DNA of 64,000 nt from Methylobacterium sp. J-077 (GTDB lineage: Bacteria; Pseudomonadota; Alphaproteobacteria; Rhizobiales; Beijerinckiaceae), in assembly GCF_022829365.1 (NCBI RefSeq), contig NZ_JAKSYJ010000114.1:124001-188000 (forward strand), in the 5' to 3' direction. Both the position numbers and the translations under genes were made by a program. How positions within the stretch are numbered: the stretch's first letter is position 1; every line of letters begins with the position of its first letter. Shown here one piece after another: positions 49,165 through 59,010 of this stretch. Under the pieces are notes generated by a model. The model worked only from the letters and a program-made list of their open reading frames with translations. It did not search any database and was not told where the DNA came from.

Positions 49165-49300
49165 CGTTTCCTCGCCGTTCACGTCGTCTTCTCGAAGGAC
49201 GACGGGTCACGCCGCGCGTCGTGCAAGACGGCGGCAACTCTCAACCGGCGTCGGCGGGGGAGGGTTGCGCTTCTGCTGGCGCCGCAAGGGTTGGCGATCG

Positions 49301-49336
49301 CCAGCACGATTTTGTCCTCCAGCACGATTTTGTCCT
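49301..49336. repeat. Exact tandem repeat, two units of 18 bases
   Basis: The unit CCAGCACGATTTTGTCCT occurs twice without a gap. It has no coding role that I can see. Confidence 0.9.
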
Positions 49337-49399
49337 GGAGACGTCCCACAGTCTCGCAGATCCCGGCTTCCCTCCGACGGATCGATGGCGACAGACCCG

Positions 49400-49439
49400 A
49401 AAACGACAACGCCGCCCGCCTGGGAGGGCGGACGGCGTT
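49400..49439 (-). terminator. Terminator of the DUF6481 gene
   Basis: AACGCCGCCCGCC pairs with GGCGGACGGCGTT around a six-base loop, with one mismatch. On the minus strand TGTCGTTTTCG follows. Confidence 0.6.
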
Positions 49440-49479
49440 CGCGCGCGCGATGGATGCGCGCCGGGGCCGGCGCGGCGCC

Positions 49480-49854
49480 TCAGCGCTTGGCTTTGGCCTT
49501 GCGGGCGGCGTAGCGCGCGTCGCGCTGGGCCTTCTTCAAGGCGAGCTCGGCAGACTTGCGCTCTTGCGCGGCAGCGAGTTCGGCGGCTTCGCGGGCGAGC
49601 CGCGCCGTGAGCTCGGCCTCCTCGCGCAGACGCTTCTCCTCGGCAGCCTTCCGCTCGGCGGCGATCCGGGCGGCCTCGCGCTCGCGGGCGCGCTCTTCAC
49701 GGGCCTGGGCGATCTCGGCCCGGGCCTTGGCCTTGGCGATCACCTCGGGATCGTCGGCCGGCGGGCGGGCCTTGAACTTGGCCAGCAGGGCGGCCTTGGC
49801 GCTCTGCGAATGCTGGCGGCGGTCGTCGAAATTCCGGTAGTCGAATGCGCTCAT
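49480..49854 (-). CDS. DUF6481-family charged helical protein
   Basis: A 124-residue highly charged protein. It starts MSAFDYRNFDDRRQHSQSAKAALLAKFKA, a pattern conserved in the DUF6481 family, followed by a long Ala/Glu/Arg/Lys coiled-coil (about 50-115) and a basic end (AARKAKAKR). Function is unknown. ATG at 49854 is preceded by GAAAGGTCAG. The promoter side is an unusually structured intergenic region. In related genomes such genes often lie beside cold-shock genes; none is here. Confidence 0.8.
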   Translation of the reverse strand: MSAFDYRNFDDRRQHSQSAKAALLAKFKARPPADDPEVIAKAKARAEIAQAREERAREREAARIAAERKAAEEKRLREEAELTARLAREAAELAAAQERKSAELALKKAQRDARYAARKAKAKR

Positions 49855-50363
49855 CTGACCTTTCTCGGTTGGGTACGTCACGCGTTTCGCGGGGACGACC
49901 GGCGACGCCGGCCACGTACGGAGACTACGGGTTCCAGAACCGTCCCCGGGCCCTGGAACCGCACCGATCCATCGGCAATACCGATGGTCCGACCCGAGCG
50001 CTCGGGTCACGCAAAAGCGCTCGGGTCGAACCATGTCTGATAAAAACGGGACAGCCCTTAGACCCAGCCTGCCCCGAGACGCAATCGTGTCTGCGTGCCG
50101 AGGTGGCCGCCAAGGCGACAATCCACGGCGACTCTGTAAAAGATTTGCCCGACGATGCCGAAAAACCTCAAGCCGACGATGGGACGCAGTGATCGCGAAC
50201 CGCGTTTCGCCGGTTGCCGGTTGGGCCGAGCCGCAGGCTCGTTCTGATGCGCGAGAGGTAGGTCGCGCGCTTCGCGACGGCAAGAACAACGGTGCGGCAT
50301 CGATGCCGCATCCTCCCATCGCAAGGCCGCCGAAAGTCGAAACCGATGGCGCAAGGAGCCTCG
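49855..50363. other. Structured intergenic region
   Basis: No gene is seen in 509 bases. The left part holds consecutive inverted repeats: GGTTCCAG / CTGGAACC (49931-49959), CCATCGG / CCGATGG (49969-49987), the perfect 18-base palindrome GACCCGAGCGCTCGGGTC (49991-50008), and a second copy of AGCGCTCGGGTC right after it (50016-50027). Together they could fold as one structured RNA. The right end has a separate palindrome just upstream of allA. Confidence 0.55.
50293..50310. promoter_or_regulatory. 18-base perfect palindrome upstream of allA
   Basis: TGCGGCATCGATGCCGCA is self-complementary over all 18 bases and lies 53 bases before the allA start, the place expected for an operator of a dimeric repressor. 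Confidence 0.5.
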
Positions 50364-50843
50364 ATGCGCACGATCACCCTCTCCGCGATCACGGCGGAGG
50401 CTTTCGCGCCCTACGGCGAAGTCTTGGACACCCCCGCGTCTCCGCCGCGCCAGGACCAGGCCGGGCAAATACAGAACACGCGGCCGACGGCGCGCGCCAA
50501 CCTCGCGCTGATTCAGAGTGACCCGATGGACCGGCTGATGCCCCTGCACCGCCTGGAACGGCACCCGCATTCCAGCCAGGCCTTCGTGCCGCTCTCCGTC
50601 GCGGCCTATGTCGTGGTGGTGGCCCCGGATCGCGACGGCAGTCCGGACGAGGAGGGGATCCGGGCGTTCCAGGTCCCGGGTCAGGTCGGAATCAACTACC
50701 GCGCGGGTGCCTGGCACGCCCACATGATGACCCTGCAGGCCCCGGGCGTCTTCGCCATGCTCGTGCACGAAGACGGTACCGACGCGGATTGCAGCTTCGC
50801 CCCGATCGAACCGCTGACCGTTGCTTTCCCCGAGGGTGCGTGA
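50364..50843 (+). CDS. allA: Ureidoglycolate lyase
   Basis: A 159-residue cupin-like enzyme that splits ureidoglycolate to glyoxylate and urea, the last step of allantoin use. It opens MRTITLSAITAEAFAPYGEV and has HPHSSQAFVPLS and YRAGAWHAHMMTL, the metal-binding and active-site regions with conserved His and Glu. Start ATG at 50364 has AAGGAGCC upstream. It precedes the AtzGE-HpxZ cassette, and together they suggest purine-nitrogen scavenging. No allantoinase or allantoicase is in the window. Confidence 0.92.
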   Translation: MRTITLSAITAEAFAPYGEVLDTPASPPRQDQAGQIQNTRPTARANLALIQSDPMDRLMPLHRLERHPHSSQAFVPLSVAAYVVVVAPDRDGSPDEEGIRAFQVPGQVGINYRAGAWHAHMMTLQAPGVFAMLVHEDGTDADCSFAPIEPLTVAFPEGA

Positions 50844-50874
50844 AAATGCAGCAGGCGGTGTCGCAATCTGGAGT

Positions 50875-50912
50875 GATTTCGTTGTGCGACGAAATCCGCC
50901 CAAAAATTGGGC
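50875..50912. promoter_or_regulatory. Two inverted repeats upstream of atzG
   Basis: GATTTCGT / ACGAAATC (50875-50896, six-base loop) is followed two bases later by GCCCAA / TTGGGC (50898-50912). They lie about 100 bases upstream of the atzG start, between allA and the cassette, and could be operators or an attenuator. Confidence 0.45.
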
Positions 50913-51014
50913 AGCGCGAACCCGTCGATGCGCAGGACGGCGCGGCGCGAACGGCACGATGCCTGCTAATCGACGAACCGGCCGGCTGCCGACATCGCCG
51001 GTGCGAGGAACGCG

Positions 51015-51209
51015 ATGCCTGAGACGCCCCCTCCGTTCGACCCGGATGCCTACGCGGCGGCGGCCGCGCCGCTGCTCGGCCTCGAGATCGATCCGGCCTG
51101 GATCGCGCCGGTGACCGCGAACCTGCGCGTCCTCGCGGCGGCGGCCGAGCTGGTGGCGGGCTTTCCGCTCCCCGACGCGGTCGAGGCGGCGCCGAGGTTC
51201 GAGGCATGA
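51015..51209 (+). CDS. atzG: AtzG-like DUF4089 small subunit
   Basis: A 64-residue protein of the DUF4089 family. In Pseudomonas sp. ADP, AtzG binds the amidase AtzE and is needed for its stability. Here the fold-defining pattern is LLGLEIDPAWIAPVTANLRVLAAAAELVAGFPL. The stop overlaps the start of the amidase gene by four bases (51206-51209), as in known atzGE pairs. ATG at 51015 follows GAGGAACGCG. Confidence 0.88.
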   Translation: MPETPPPFDPDAYAAAAAPLLGLEIDPAWIAPVTANLRVLAAAAELVAGFPLPDAVEAAPRFEA

Positions 51210-52603
51210 GCGTGCCGGCCAATTCCGACGCCGCGACGATCGCCGCCGCGATCACCGAGGGCCGTGCGAGCGCCCGCGCGACCGTGGCTTCCGCCCTCGA
51301 CCGGATCGCCCGGATCGACGGCCGCGTCGGCGCCTTCACGGACGTGCTGACCGAGCGGGCGCTGGCCCGGGCCGACGCGCTCGATGCCGCGATCGGCCGG
51401 GGCGAGCCGGCCGGCCCGCTCGCCGGCGTGCCGTTCGCGGTGAAGAACCTGATCGACGTCGCCGGCCTGCCGACCCGCGCCGGATCGACGATCAACCGGG
51501 ACCGCCCGCCGGCCGCGCGCGACGGCACCGTGGTCCGGCGCCTGGAGGCAGCCGGGGCGATCCTGGTCGGCGCGCTCAACATGGGCGAGTACGCCTACGA
51601 CTTCACCGGCGAGAACGTCCACGACGGCGACGCCCACAACCCCCACGCCCTCGACCACATGACCGGCGGTTCCTCCGGGGGTTCGGGCGCGGCCGTGGCG
51701 GCCGGTCTGGTGCCGCTGACGCTGGGCTCCGACACCAACGGCTCGATCCGGGTGCCGTCCGCCTTCTGCGGCTGCTTCGGTCTGAAGCCGACCTACGGGC
51801 GGATCAGCCGGGCCGGCAGCTTCCCGTTCGTCGGCAGCCTCGACCATCTCGGGCCGATGGCACGCAGCGTCACCGACCTCACCCTGGCCTACGACGCGAT
51901 GCAGGGCCCCGACCCTGAGGATCCGGTCGCCACCACCCGGGCGCCGGAGCCCGCCGCCCCGGGCCTCGAAGCCGGGATCGGCGGCCTGCGCATCGCGGTG
52001 GCGGGGGGCTACTTCGCCCGCGGCGGAGACCCGGAGGCGTTCGCCGCGGTTGCCCGCGTCGCCGAAGCGCTGGGGGCGAGCTGCACGGTCGAGATCCCGG
52101 AGGCCCACCGCGCCAGGGCCGCAGCCTATCTCATCACGGCGGCCGAGGGCGCGACCCTGCATCTGGACCGCCTGCGCACCCGGCCGCGGGATTTCGACCC
52201 GGCGGTGCGGGACCGGCTGATCGCCGGGGCGATGATCCCGGCGCCGTTCGTGGAGCGCGCCCAGCGCTTCCGCCGCTGGTACCGGGACGCGGTGCTGGCG
52301 CTGTTCGACGGCGTCGACGTGATCCTGGCGCCGGCCACGCCCTGCCGGGCGCCGAAGGGCGGCCAGACCCACTTCGTCCTCGACGGCGTGACCCTGCCGG
52401 TGCGGGCCAATATCGGCCTGTTCACCCAGCCGATCTCGTTCATCGGCCTTCCCGTGGTGGCCGTGCCGGTGCGGCTCGATGCCGGGTTGCCGCTCGGCGT
52501 CCAGGTCATCGCCGCGCCCTGGCGCGAAGACCTGGCCCTGCGGGTCGCCCGCCAGCTCGAGCGGGACGGGATCTGCACGGCACCCGTGGCGGAGCTGTCC
52601 TGA
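51206..52603 (+). CDS. atzE: AtzE-family amidohydrolase (amidase signature)
   Basis: A 465-residue amidase-signature enzyme. The catalytic triad is Lys80 (FAVKNLID), the cis-Ser in GGSSGGSG (near 156-157) and Ser180 (GSDTNGSIR). AtzE hydrolyses 1-carboxybiuret in cyanuric acid degradation; HpxY-type homologues act in purine ureide pathways. The gene overlaps both neighbours, atzG upstream and hpxZ downstream, so a three-gene unit is translated together. No cyanuric acid hydrolase or allophanate hydrolase is present in the window, so the substrate may differ from the s-triazine pathway. Confidence 0.9.
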   Translation: MSVPANSDAATIAAAITEGRASARATVASALDRIARIDGRVGAFTDVLTERALARADALDAAIGRGEPAGPLAGVPFAVKNLIDVAGLPTRAGSTINRDRPPAARDGTVVRRLEAAGAILVGALNMGEYAYDFTGENVHDGDAHNPHALDHMTGGSSGGSGAAVAAGLVPLTLGSDTNGSIRVPSAFCGCFGLKPTYGRISRAGSFPFVGSLDHLGPMARSVTDLTLAYDAMQGPDPEDPVATTRAPEPAAPGLEAGIGGLRIAVAGGYFARGGDPEAFAAVARVAEALGASCTVEIPEAHRARAAAYLITAAEGATLHLDRLRTRPRDFDPAVRDRLIAGAMIPAPFVERAQRFRRWYRDAVLALFDGVDVILAPATPCRAPKGGQTHFVLDGVTLPVRANIGLFTQPISFIGLPVVAVPVRLDAGLPLGVQVIAAPWREDLALRVARQLERDGICTAPVAELS

Positions 52604-52986
52604 TGGTCATCGACGATCCCGCCGTGAAGGCCGAGGTCGAGGCCGCGTTCCGGGCCTACGAGATCGCGCTCACCACCAACGATGTCGCGACCCTGGAAGC
52701 CCTGTTCCGGGACGATCCCAGGACCATCCGGTACGGCATCGGCGAGAACCTCTACGGCATGGACGCGATCCGGGCCTTCCGGCGTGCCCGCTCGCCCGTG
52801 GGCCTGGAGCGGGCGCTGGCCCAGACGGTGATCACCACCTACGGGCGCGACTGCGCCACCGCGATGACCCTGTTCACCCGGGACAACGCCCCCGGCAGGA
52901 CCGGCCGCCAGAGCCAGACCTGGGTGCGCTTTCCGGATGGCTGGCGGGTGGTCGCCGCGCATGTGAGCGTCATCGACGCCGGGTAA
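52603..52986 (+). CDS. hpxZ: HpxZ/AtzH-like DUF3225 protein
   Basis: A 127-residue NTF2/SnoaL-fold protein. It matches HpxZ: VEAAFRAYEIALTTNDVATLEALFRDDP, RYGIGENLYGMDAIRAFRRAR and QSQTWVRFPDGWRVVAAHVSVID. In the Pseudomonas cyanuric acid operon a similar small protein, AtzH, follows AtzE and processes 1,3-dicarboxyurea. Order AtzG-AtzE-this protein is the same here. The ATG shares a base with the atzE stop (TGATG). The catalytic identity is inferred from synteny. Confidence 0.87.
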   Translation: MVIDDPAVKAEVEAAFRAYEIALTTNDVATLEALFRDDPRTIRYGIGENLYGMDAIRAFRRARSPVGLERALAQTVITTYGRDCATAMTLFTRDNAPGRTGRQSQTWVRFPDGWRVVAAHVSVIDAG

Positions 52987-53089
52987 TCGTGAGACCGTGC
53001 ATGGGCCGGGGCCTGTTGGCCGCGGGCTTGCATACGGTCGATGGCATTCCGGGTCCCAGGCCCGGACCAGAGCGAGTACCCGAACCGAT

Positions 53090-54712
<1,623 letters not shown>

Positions 54713-54721
54713 CACCACCGG

Positions 54722-54886
54722 CTCCCTCCCCCCTCTGCGGGGGAGGGTACCTGCGCAGCAGGGGGGAGACGGGCAGCGCGACGACGCGGGTTTCGGCTCC
54801 CGGCGCATCCTTTTCGGGCGCGTCGCTCCCCTCTCCCGACCCCTGCTGACGCAGGGGCCACCCTCCCCCGCAGAGGGGGGGAGGGG
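54722..54886. repeat. Long inverted repeat between binding-protein and permease genes
   Basis: A left arm at 54722-54770 (CTCCCTCCCCCCTCTGCGGG ... CAGGGGGGAG) and a right arm at 54832-54886 (CTCTCCCGACCCCTGCTGACG ... GCAGAGGGGG) are largely reverse-complementary, around a 60-base spacer. The arms share the core of the element at 38149-38190. This hairpin follows a highly needed periplasmic gene and could limit read-through to the permease genes. Confidence 0.75.
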
Positions 54887-54913
54887 AATTTTCCGGCCAC
54901 GGCAAGGCACGCG

Positions 54914-55867
54914 ATGCTGATCTACATCCTCAAACGCCTGGTCTACGTGACGCCCGTGGCGTTCGGCGTCAGCCTAGTCTGCTTCATGCTGGTCCACCTG
55001 GCGCCGGGCGATGCCCTGAGCGCGGTGCTGCCGGCGGACGCCACCCAGGAGACCATCAACGAGATGAAGGCCGCCTACGGCTTCGATAAACCTTTGCCGG
55101 TCCAGTACCTGATCTGGCTGTGGCACGTGCTGCACGGCGATCTCGGCACCTCCATCGCCACCGGCCGGCCGGTGCTGGGCGAAGTCACCCGCGCCGTCAT
55201 CAACTCGCTGATCCTCGCCTCGGTGGCGACCGTGATCGGCTTCACCTTCGGGACCCTATTCGGCTTCGTGGCCGGCTACCACCGCAACTCCGTGGCCGAC
55301 CGGGCGGCATCCGCGCTCTCGGTCTTCGGCGTGAGCGTGCCGCATTACTGGCTCGGCATGGTGCTGGTGATCGTGTTCTCGGCCACCCTCGGCTGGCTGC
55401 CGCCCACCGGCGCCGGGCCCGACGGCTCCGGCAACTGGCGGCCCGATTTCGACCATCTGCGCTACCTGATCCTGCCGGCGGTGACGATGTCGGTGATCCC
55501 CACCGGCATCATCGCCCGCACGGTCCGGGCGCTCGTGGCCGACATCCTGGCCCAGGACTTCGTCGAGGCCCTGCGCGCCAAGGGCATGGACGAGTTCGGC
55601 GTGTTCAAGCACGTCGTGCGCAACGCCGCCCCGACCGCTTTGGCGATCATGGGCCTCCAGCTCGGCTACCTGCTCGGCGGCTCGATCCTGGTCGAGACCG
55701 TGTTCGCCTGGCCCGGCACCGGCTTCCTCCTCAACGCCGCGATCTTCCAGCGCGACCTGCCCCTGCTCCAGGGCTCGATCCTGGTGCTGGCGATGTTCTT
55801 CGTGGTCCTCAACCTGCTGGTCGACGTGATGCAGACCGCCCTCGACCCGCGCATCGAACGCGCCTGA
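54914..55867 (+). CDS. ABC transporter permease, DppB type
   Basis: A 317-residue inner-membrane permease with six or so hydrophobic segments. It starts MLIYILKRLVYVTPVAFGVS, and has HLAPGDALSAVLP in the periplasmic loop and the EAA coupling motif EALRAKGMDEFGVFKHVVRNA. First permease of the heterodimer; it pairs with the DppC-type gene 11 bases downstream. Confidence 0.94.
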   Translation: MLIYILKRLVYVTPVAFGVSLVCFMLVHLAPGDALSAVLPADATQETINEMKAAYGFDKPLPVQYLIWLWHVLHGDLGTSIATGRPVLGEVTRAVINSLILASVATVIGFTFGTLFGFVAGYHRNSVADRAASALSVFGVSVPHYWLGMVLVIVFSATLGWLPPTGAGPDGSGNWRPDFDHLRYLILPAVTMSVIPTGIIARTVRALVADILAQDFVEALRAKGMDEFGVFKHVVRNAAPTALAIMGLQLGYLLGGSILVETVFAWPGTGFLLNAAIFQRDLPLLQGSILVLAMFFVVLNLLVDVMQTALDPRIERA

Positions 55868-55878
55868 CCCGGAGGCCG

Positions 55879-56811
55879 ATGATGACCGCACCGATCACCG
55901 CCGCCTCCATGGCCCTCGACGGCGGCGTGCTCTCCGCCGGGGACGTCGCTCCGGAGGCCGCCTTCGTCCCGTCCCGCGGCTTCTGGGGCCATGTCGGCCA
56001 CCGCCTGGTGCGCGATCCCGTAGCCATGGGTGCCGGGGCCTTGATCCTGCTCGTGGTCCTGATCGCGATCCTGTCGCCCTGGATCACCCCGATGGACCCG
56101 TACAAGGGGTCGATGCTGCGCCGGCTCAAGCATGTCGGCGACGCCACCTACTGGCTGGGTTCCGACGAGCTCGGGCGCGACATGATCAGCCGGCTGATGC
56201 TGGGCTCGCGGCTGTCGCTGTTCATCGGGGTCACCCCGGTGCTGATCGCCTTCGTGATCGGCTCGGGGATCGGCATCCTGGCCGGCTATGTCGGCGGCTG
56301 GACCAACACGATCCTGATGCGCACCATCGACGTCTTCTTCGCCTTTCCCTCCGTGCTGCTGGCGATCGCGCTGTCCGGGGCGCTGGGCGCCGGCATCTTC
56401 AACTCGATCGTGTCGCTGACCTGCGTGTTCGTGCCCCAGATCGCCCGGGTCGCCGAGAGCGTCACCACCGGCATCCGCAAGCGCGACTACATCGACGCGG
56501 CGAAGCTGTCGGGCGCCTCGCCGCTGACGATCATGCGGGTGCAGGTGCTCGGCAACGTCGTCGGGCCGATCTTCGTCTACGCCACCAGCCTGATCTCGGT
56601 CTCGATGATCCTCGCCTCGGGCCTGTCGTTCCTGGGCCTGGGCGTGCGCCCGCCGGAGCCGGAATGGGGCCTGATGCTCAACACCCTGCGCACCGCGATC
56701 TATGCCAACCCGGTGGTCGCGGCCCTGCCGGGCGTGTGCATCTTCGTCGTCTCGATCGCCTTCAACATGTTCTCGGACGGCCTGCGCGCGGCCATGGAAA
56801 TCCGCCAATGA
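55879..56811 (+). CDS. ABC transporter permease, DppC type
   Basis: A 310-residue permease. A soluble N-terminal extension of about 45 residues precedes the first span. GSDELGRDMISRLMLGSRLSL is the DppC signature, and DAAKLSGASPLTIMRVQVLGNVV is the EAA motif. ATG at 55879 follows GGAGGCCG. It lies eleven bases after the DppB-type gene and just before the ATPases. Confidence 0.94.
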   Translation: MMTAPITAASMALDGGVLSAGDVAPEAAFVPSRGFWGHVGHRLVRDPVAMGAGALILLVVLIAILSPWITPMDPYKGSMLRRLKHVGDATYWLGSDELGRDMISRLMLGSRLSLFIGVTPVLIAFVIGSGIGILAGYVGGWTNTILMRTIDVFFAFPSVLLAIALSGALGAGIFNSIVSLTCVFVPQIARVAESVTTGIRKRDYIDAAKLSGASPLTIMRVQVLGNVVGPIFVYATSLISVSMILASGLSFLGLGVRPPEPEWGLMLNTLRTAIYANPVVAALPGVCIFVVSIAFNMFSDGLRAAMEIRQ

Positions 56812-56824
56812 CGGAGATTCGCCA

Positions 56825-57880
56825 GTGAGCGTCATCCCGGACGCCCCCGACCCGTTCGACCGCGACCGCGGCGGACCGGCCCAGCCGCTCCTGTCGGTCT
56901 CAGGGCTCTACAAGCACTTCCCGGTCCGCAAGGCCGGCGGCAAGAAGCAGGTGGTGCGCGCCGTCGACGGCGTCGATTTCGATGTCCTGAAGGGCGAGAC
57001 GCTCGGCATCGTCGGCGAATCCGGCTGCGGCAAGTCCACCACCGCCAAGCTGCTGATGGGCCTGATCGAGCGCGATTCCGGCTCCCTGCTGTACGACGGG
57101 CAGGCCGTGGGCGAGCGGGTGATGCCGTGGCGGTCGTACCGGCGCCAGGTCCAGATGGTGTTCCAGGACAGCTACGCCTCGCTCAACCCGCGCATGACCG
57201 TGGAGCAGTCGATCGCCTTCGGCCCGAAGGTCAACGGCGTGCCCGGCCGGGAGGCGGTGGAGCGCGCCCGGGCGCTGCTCGCCCGGGTCGGCCTGGAGCC
57301 GAAGCGCTTCGCCGGCCGCTACCCGCACGAGATCTCCGGCGGCCAGCGCCAGCGGGTCAACATCGCCCGCTCGCTGGCCCTGGAGCCGCGGCTGGTGCTG
57401 CTCGACGAGGCGGTCTCGGCGCTGGACAAGTCCGTGGAGGCGCAGGTGCTGAACCTCCTCCTCGACCTCAAGGCCGAGTTCGGCCTGACCTACATCTTCA
57501 TCAGCCACGACCTGAACGTCGTGCGCTTCATCTCCGACCGGGTGATGGTGATGTATCTCGGCCGGGTCTCCGAGATCGGCCCGTCCGACACGGTGCTCGA
57601 CGCACCCGCCCATCCCTATACCGAGGCGCTGCTGGCCTCGATGCCGTCCCTCGACCCCGACAACCGCACCCAGGCTGCGCTGCTGCAGGGCGACCCGCCG
57701 AACCCGATCGACCCGCCCTCCGGCTGCCGGTTCCATCCCCGCTGCACCCTCGCCGAGCCGATCTGCGGCGAGAAAGAACCGCCCCTCGACACGGTCGGGC
57801 CGCTGCACCGGGTGTCGTGCCTCGCCCGCCAGCCGGGCTCCGGCCATTCCGCCGCCCCGGCCCGGGCGCTCGCGGCATGA
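56825..57880 (+). CDS. ABC transporter ATP-binding protein, DppF/OppF type
   Basis: A 351-residue ATPase. Walker A GESGCGKST, signature ISGGQRQRVNIARSL, Walker B LVLLDEAVSALD, and the C-terminal oligopeptide domain with CRFHPRCTLAEPICG, whose cysteines can bind an Fe-S cluster or stabilise the fold. The Walker B reads DEAVS, a common oligopeptide-family variant of DEPTS. Start is GTG at 56825, with GGAG ten bases upstream. It is the first of two ATPases that form the heterodimer. Confidence 0.93.
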   Translation: MSVIPDAPDPFDRDRGGPAQPLLSVSGLYKHFPVRKAGGKKQVVRAVDGVDFDVLKGETLGIVGESGCGKSTTAKLLMGLIERDSGSLLYDGQAVGERVMPWRSYRRQVQMVFQDSYASLNPRMTVEQSIAFGPKVNGVPGREAVERARALLARVGLEPKRFAGRYPHEISGGQRQRVNIARSLALEPRLVLLDEAVSALDKSVEAQVLNLLLDLKAEFGLTYIFISHDLNVVRFISDRVMVMYLGRVSEIGPSDTVLDAPAHPYTEALLASMPSLDPDNRTQAALLQGDPPNPIDPPSGCRFHPRCTLAEPICGEKEPPLDTVGPLHRVSCLARQPGSGHSAAPARALAA

Positions 57881-58914
57881 GCGCTTCGATGTCTCCTCCA
57901 GAGCCGGCCGTCACCCTCGGGAACCTGCGCGTCGCCTTCGGCAAGGTGCAGGTCGTCGACGGCGTCGACCTCACCGTGGAGCGCGGTCAGGCGATGGCGC
58001 TCATCGGCGAATCCGGCTCGGGCAAGAGCGTCACCCTGCGGGCGATCCTGCGGCTGTTCCACGAGGGGCGCAGCCGGATCGAGGGGACGATTCTCGCCGC
58101 CGGCCGGGACGTGCAGGCGCTGAGCAAGCGCCAGCTCGCCGATTTCCGCGGCGGCGACGTCTCGATGATCTTCCAGGAGCCGCTGCTGGCCTTCGACCCG
58201 GTCTACACGGTCGGCCAGCAGATCACCGAGGCGATCCGGCGCCACGAAAAGATCTCGAAGGAGGACGCCCGCAAGCGCGCGCTCGCTTTGTTCGAGCGGG
58301 TGCGGATCCCGAGCCCGGAGCGGCGGCTGGACAATTACCCGCACGAGATGTCGGGGGGCATGCGCCAGCGCGCCATGATCGCCCTCGCGCTCGCCTGCCA
58401 CCCGCAGGTGCTGCTCGCCGACGAGCCAACCACCGCCCTCGACGCCACGGTGCAGATCCAGGTGCTGCTGCTCCTGCGCGAGCTTCAGCGCGACCTCGGC
58501 CTGTCGATCATCATCGTGACCCACGATCTCGGCGCGGCCGTCGAGGTCGCCGACCGGATCGCCGTGATGTACGCGGGCAAGATCGTCGAGACCGGCACCG
58601 CGCACCAGGTCGTGCTCGACCCGCACCACCCCTACACGATCGGCCTGCTGCGCAGCCGCGCGGAGGGGGCGCTGGCGAAGGGTTCCCGGCTCCAGACCAT
58701 CCCGGGCAGCCCGCCCGACCTCGCAAACCGGCCGCCGGGCTGCCCGTTCGCGCCGCGCTGCTTTCTGGTCGAGGAAAGATGCCGCCAGGAGATGCCGCCG
58801 GTGGGCGAGATTTCCCCGGGTCACAAGGTGGCCTGCTGGCGGACCGACGAGGCATCGGCCGCCTACCGGGCGGGACCGACGCCGGTGCGCGCGGCGGAGC
58901 CGGTCCCGGCCTGA
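57877..58914 (+). CDS. ABC transporter ATP-binding protein, DppD/OppD type
   Basis: A 345-residue ATPase with Walker [10 protein letters not shown], signature [15 protein letters not shown], Walker [12 protein letters not shown] and the C-terminal domain [20 protein letters not shown] at 57877 overlaps the previous stop by four bases. Together with its neighbours it completes a dipeptide-type importer. The order SBP, B, C, F, D is slightly unusual, since D normally precedes F. Confidence 0.93.
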   Translation: MSASMSPPEPAVTLGNLRVAFGKVQVVDGVDLTVERGQAMALIGESGSGKSVTLRAILRLFHEGRSRIEGTILAAGRDVQALSKRQLADFRGGDVSMIFQEPLLAFDPVYTVGQQITEAIRRHEKISKEDARKRALALFERVRIPSPERRLDNYPHEMSGGMRQRAMIALALACHPQVLLADEPTTALDATVQIQVLLLLRELQRDLGLSIIIVTHDLGAAVEVADRIAVMYAGKIVETGTAHQVVLDPHHPYTIGLLRSRAEGALAKGSRLQTIPGSPPDLANRPPGCPFAPRCFLVEERCRQEMPPVGEISPGHKVACWRTDEASAAYRAGPTPVRAAEPVPA

Positions 58915-59010
58915 CCGCCGGGGATCGACGCATCCGCGCGAAGTCTTTATCCGGGCTCGCGCGGCGTTCAGGCGGCGGATCACCGTGCGACCGGCCGCCC
59001 GAGCATCGCG

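Larger units (their letters stand above)
49165..49479. other. Intergenic region with tandem repeat and terminator
   Basis: No gene is supported. It contains an exact 2 x 18-base tandem repeat (49301-49336) and, at its right end, the terminator of the DUF6481 gene (49400-49439). Confidence 0.5.
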
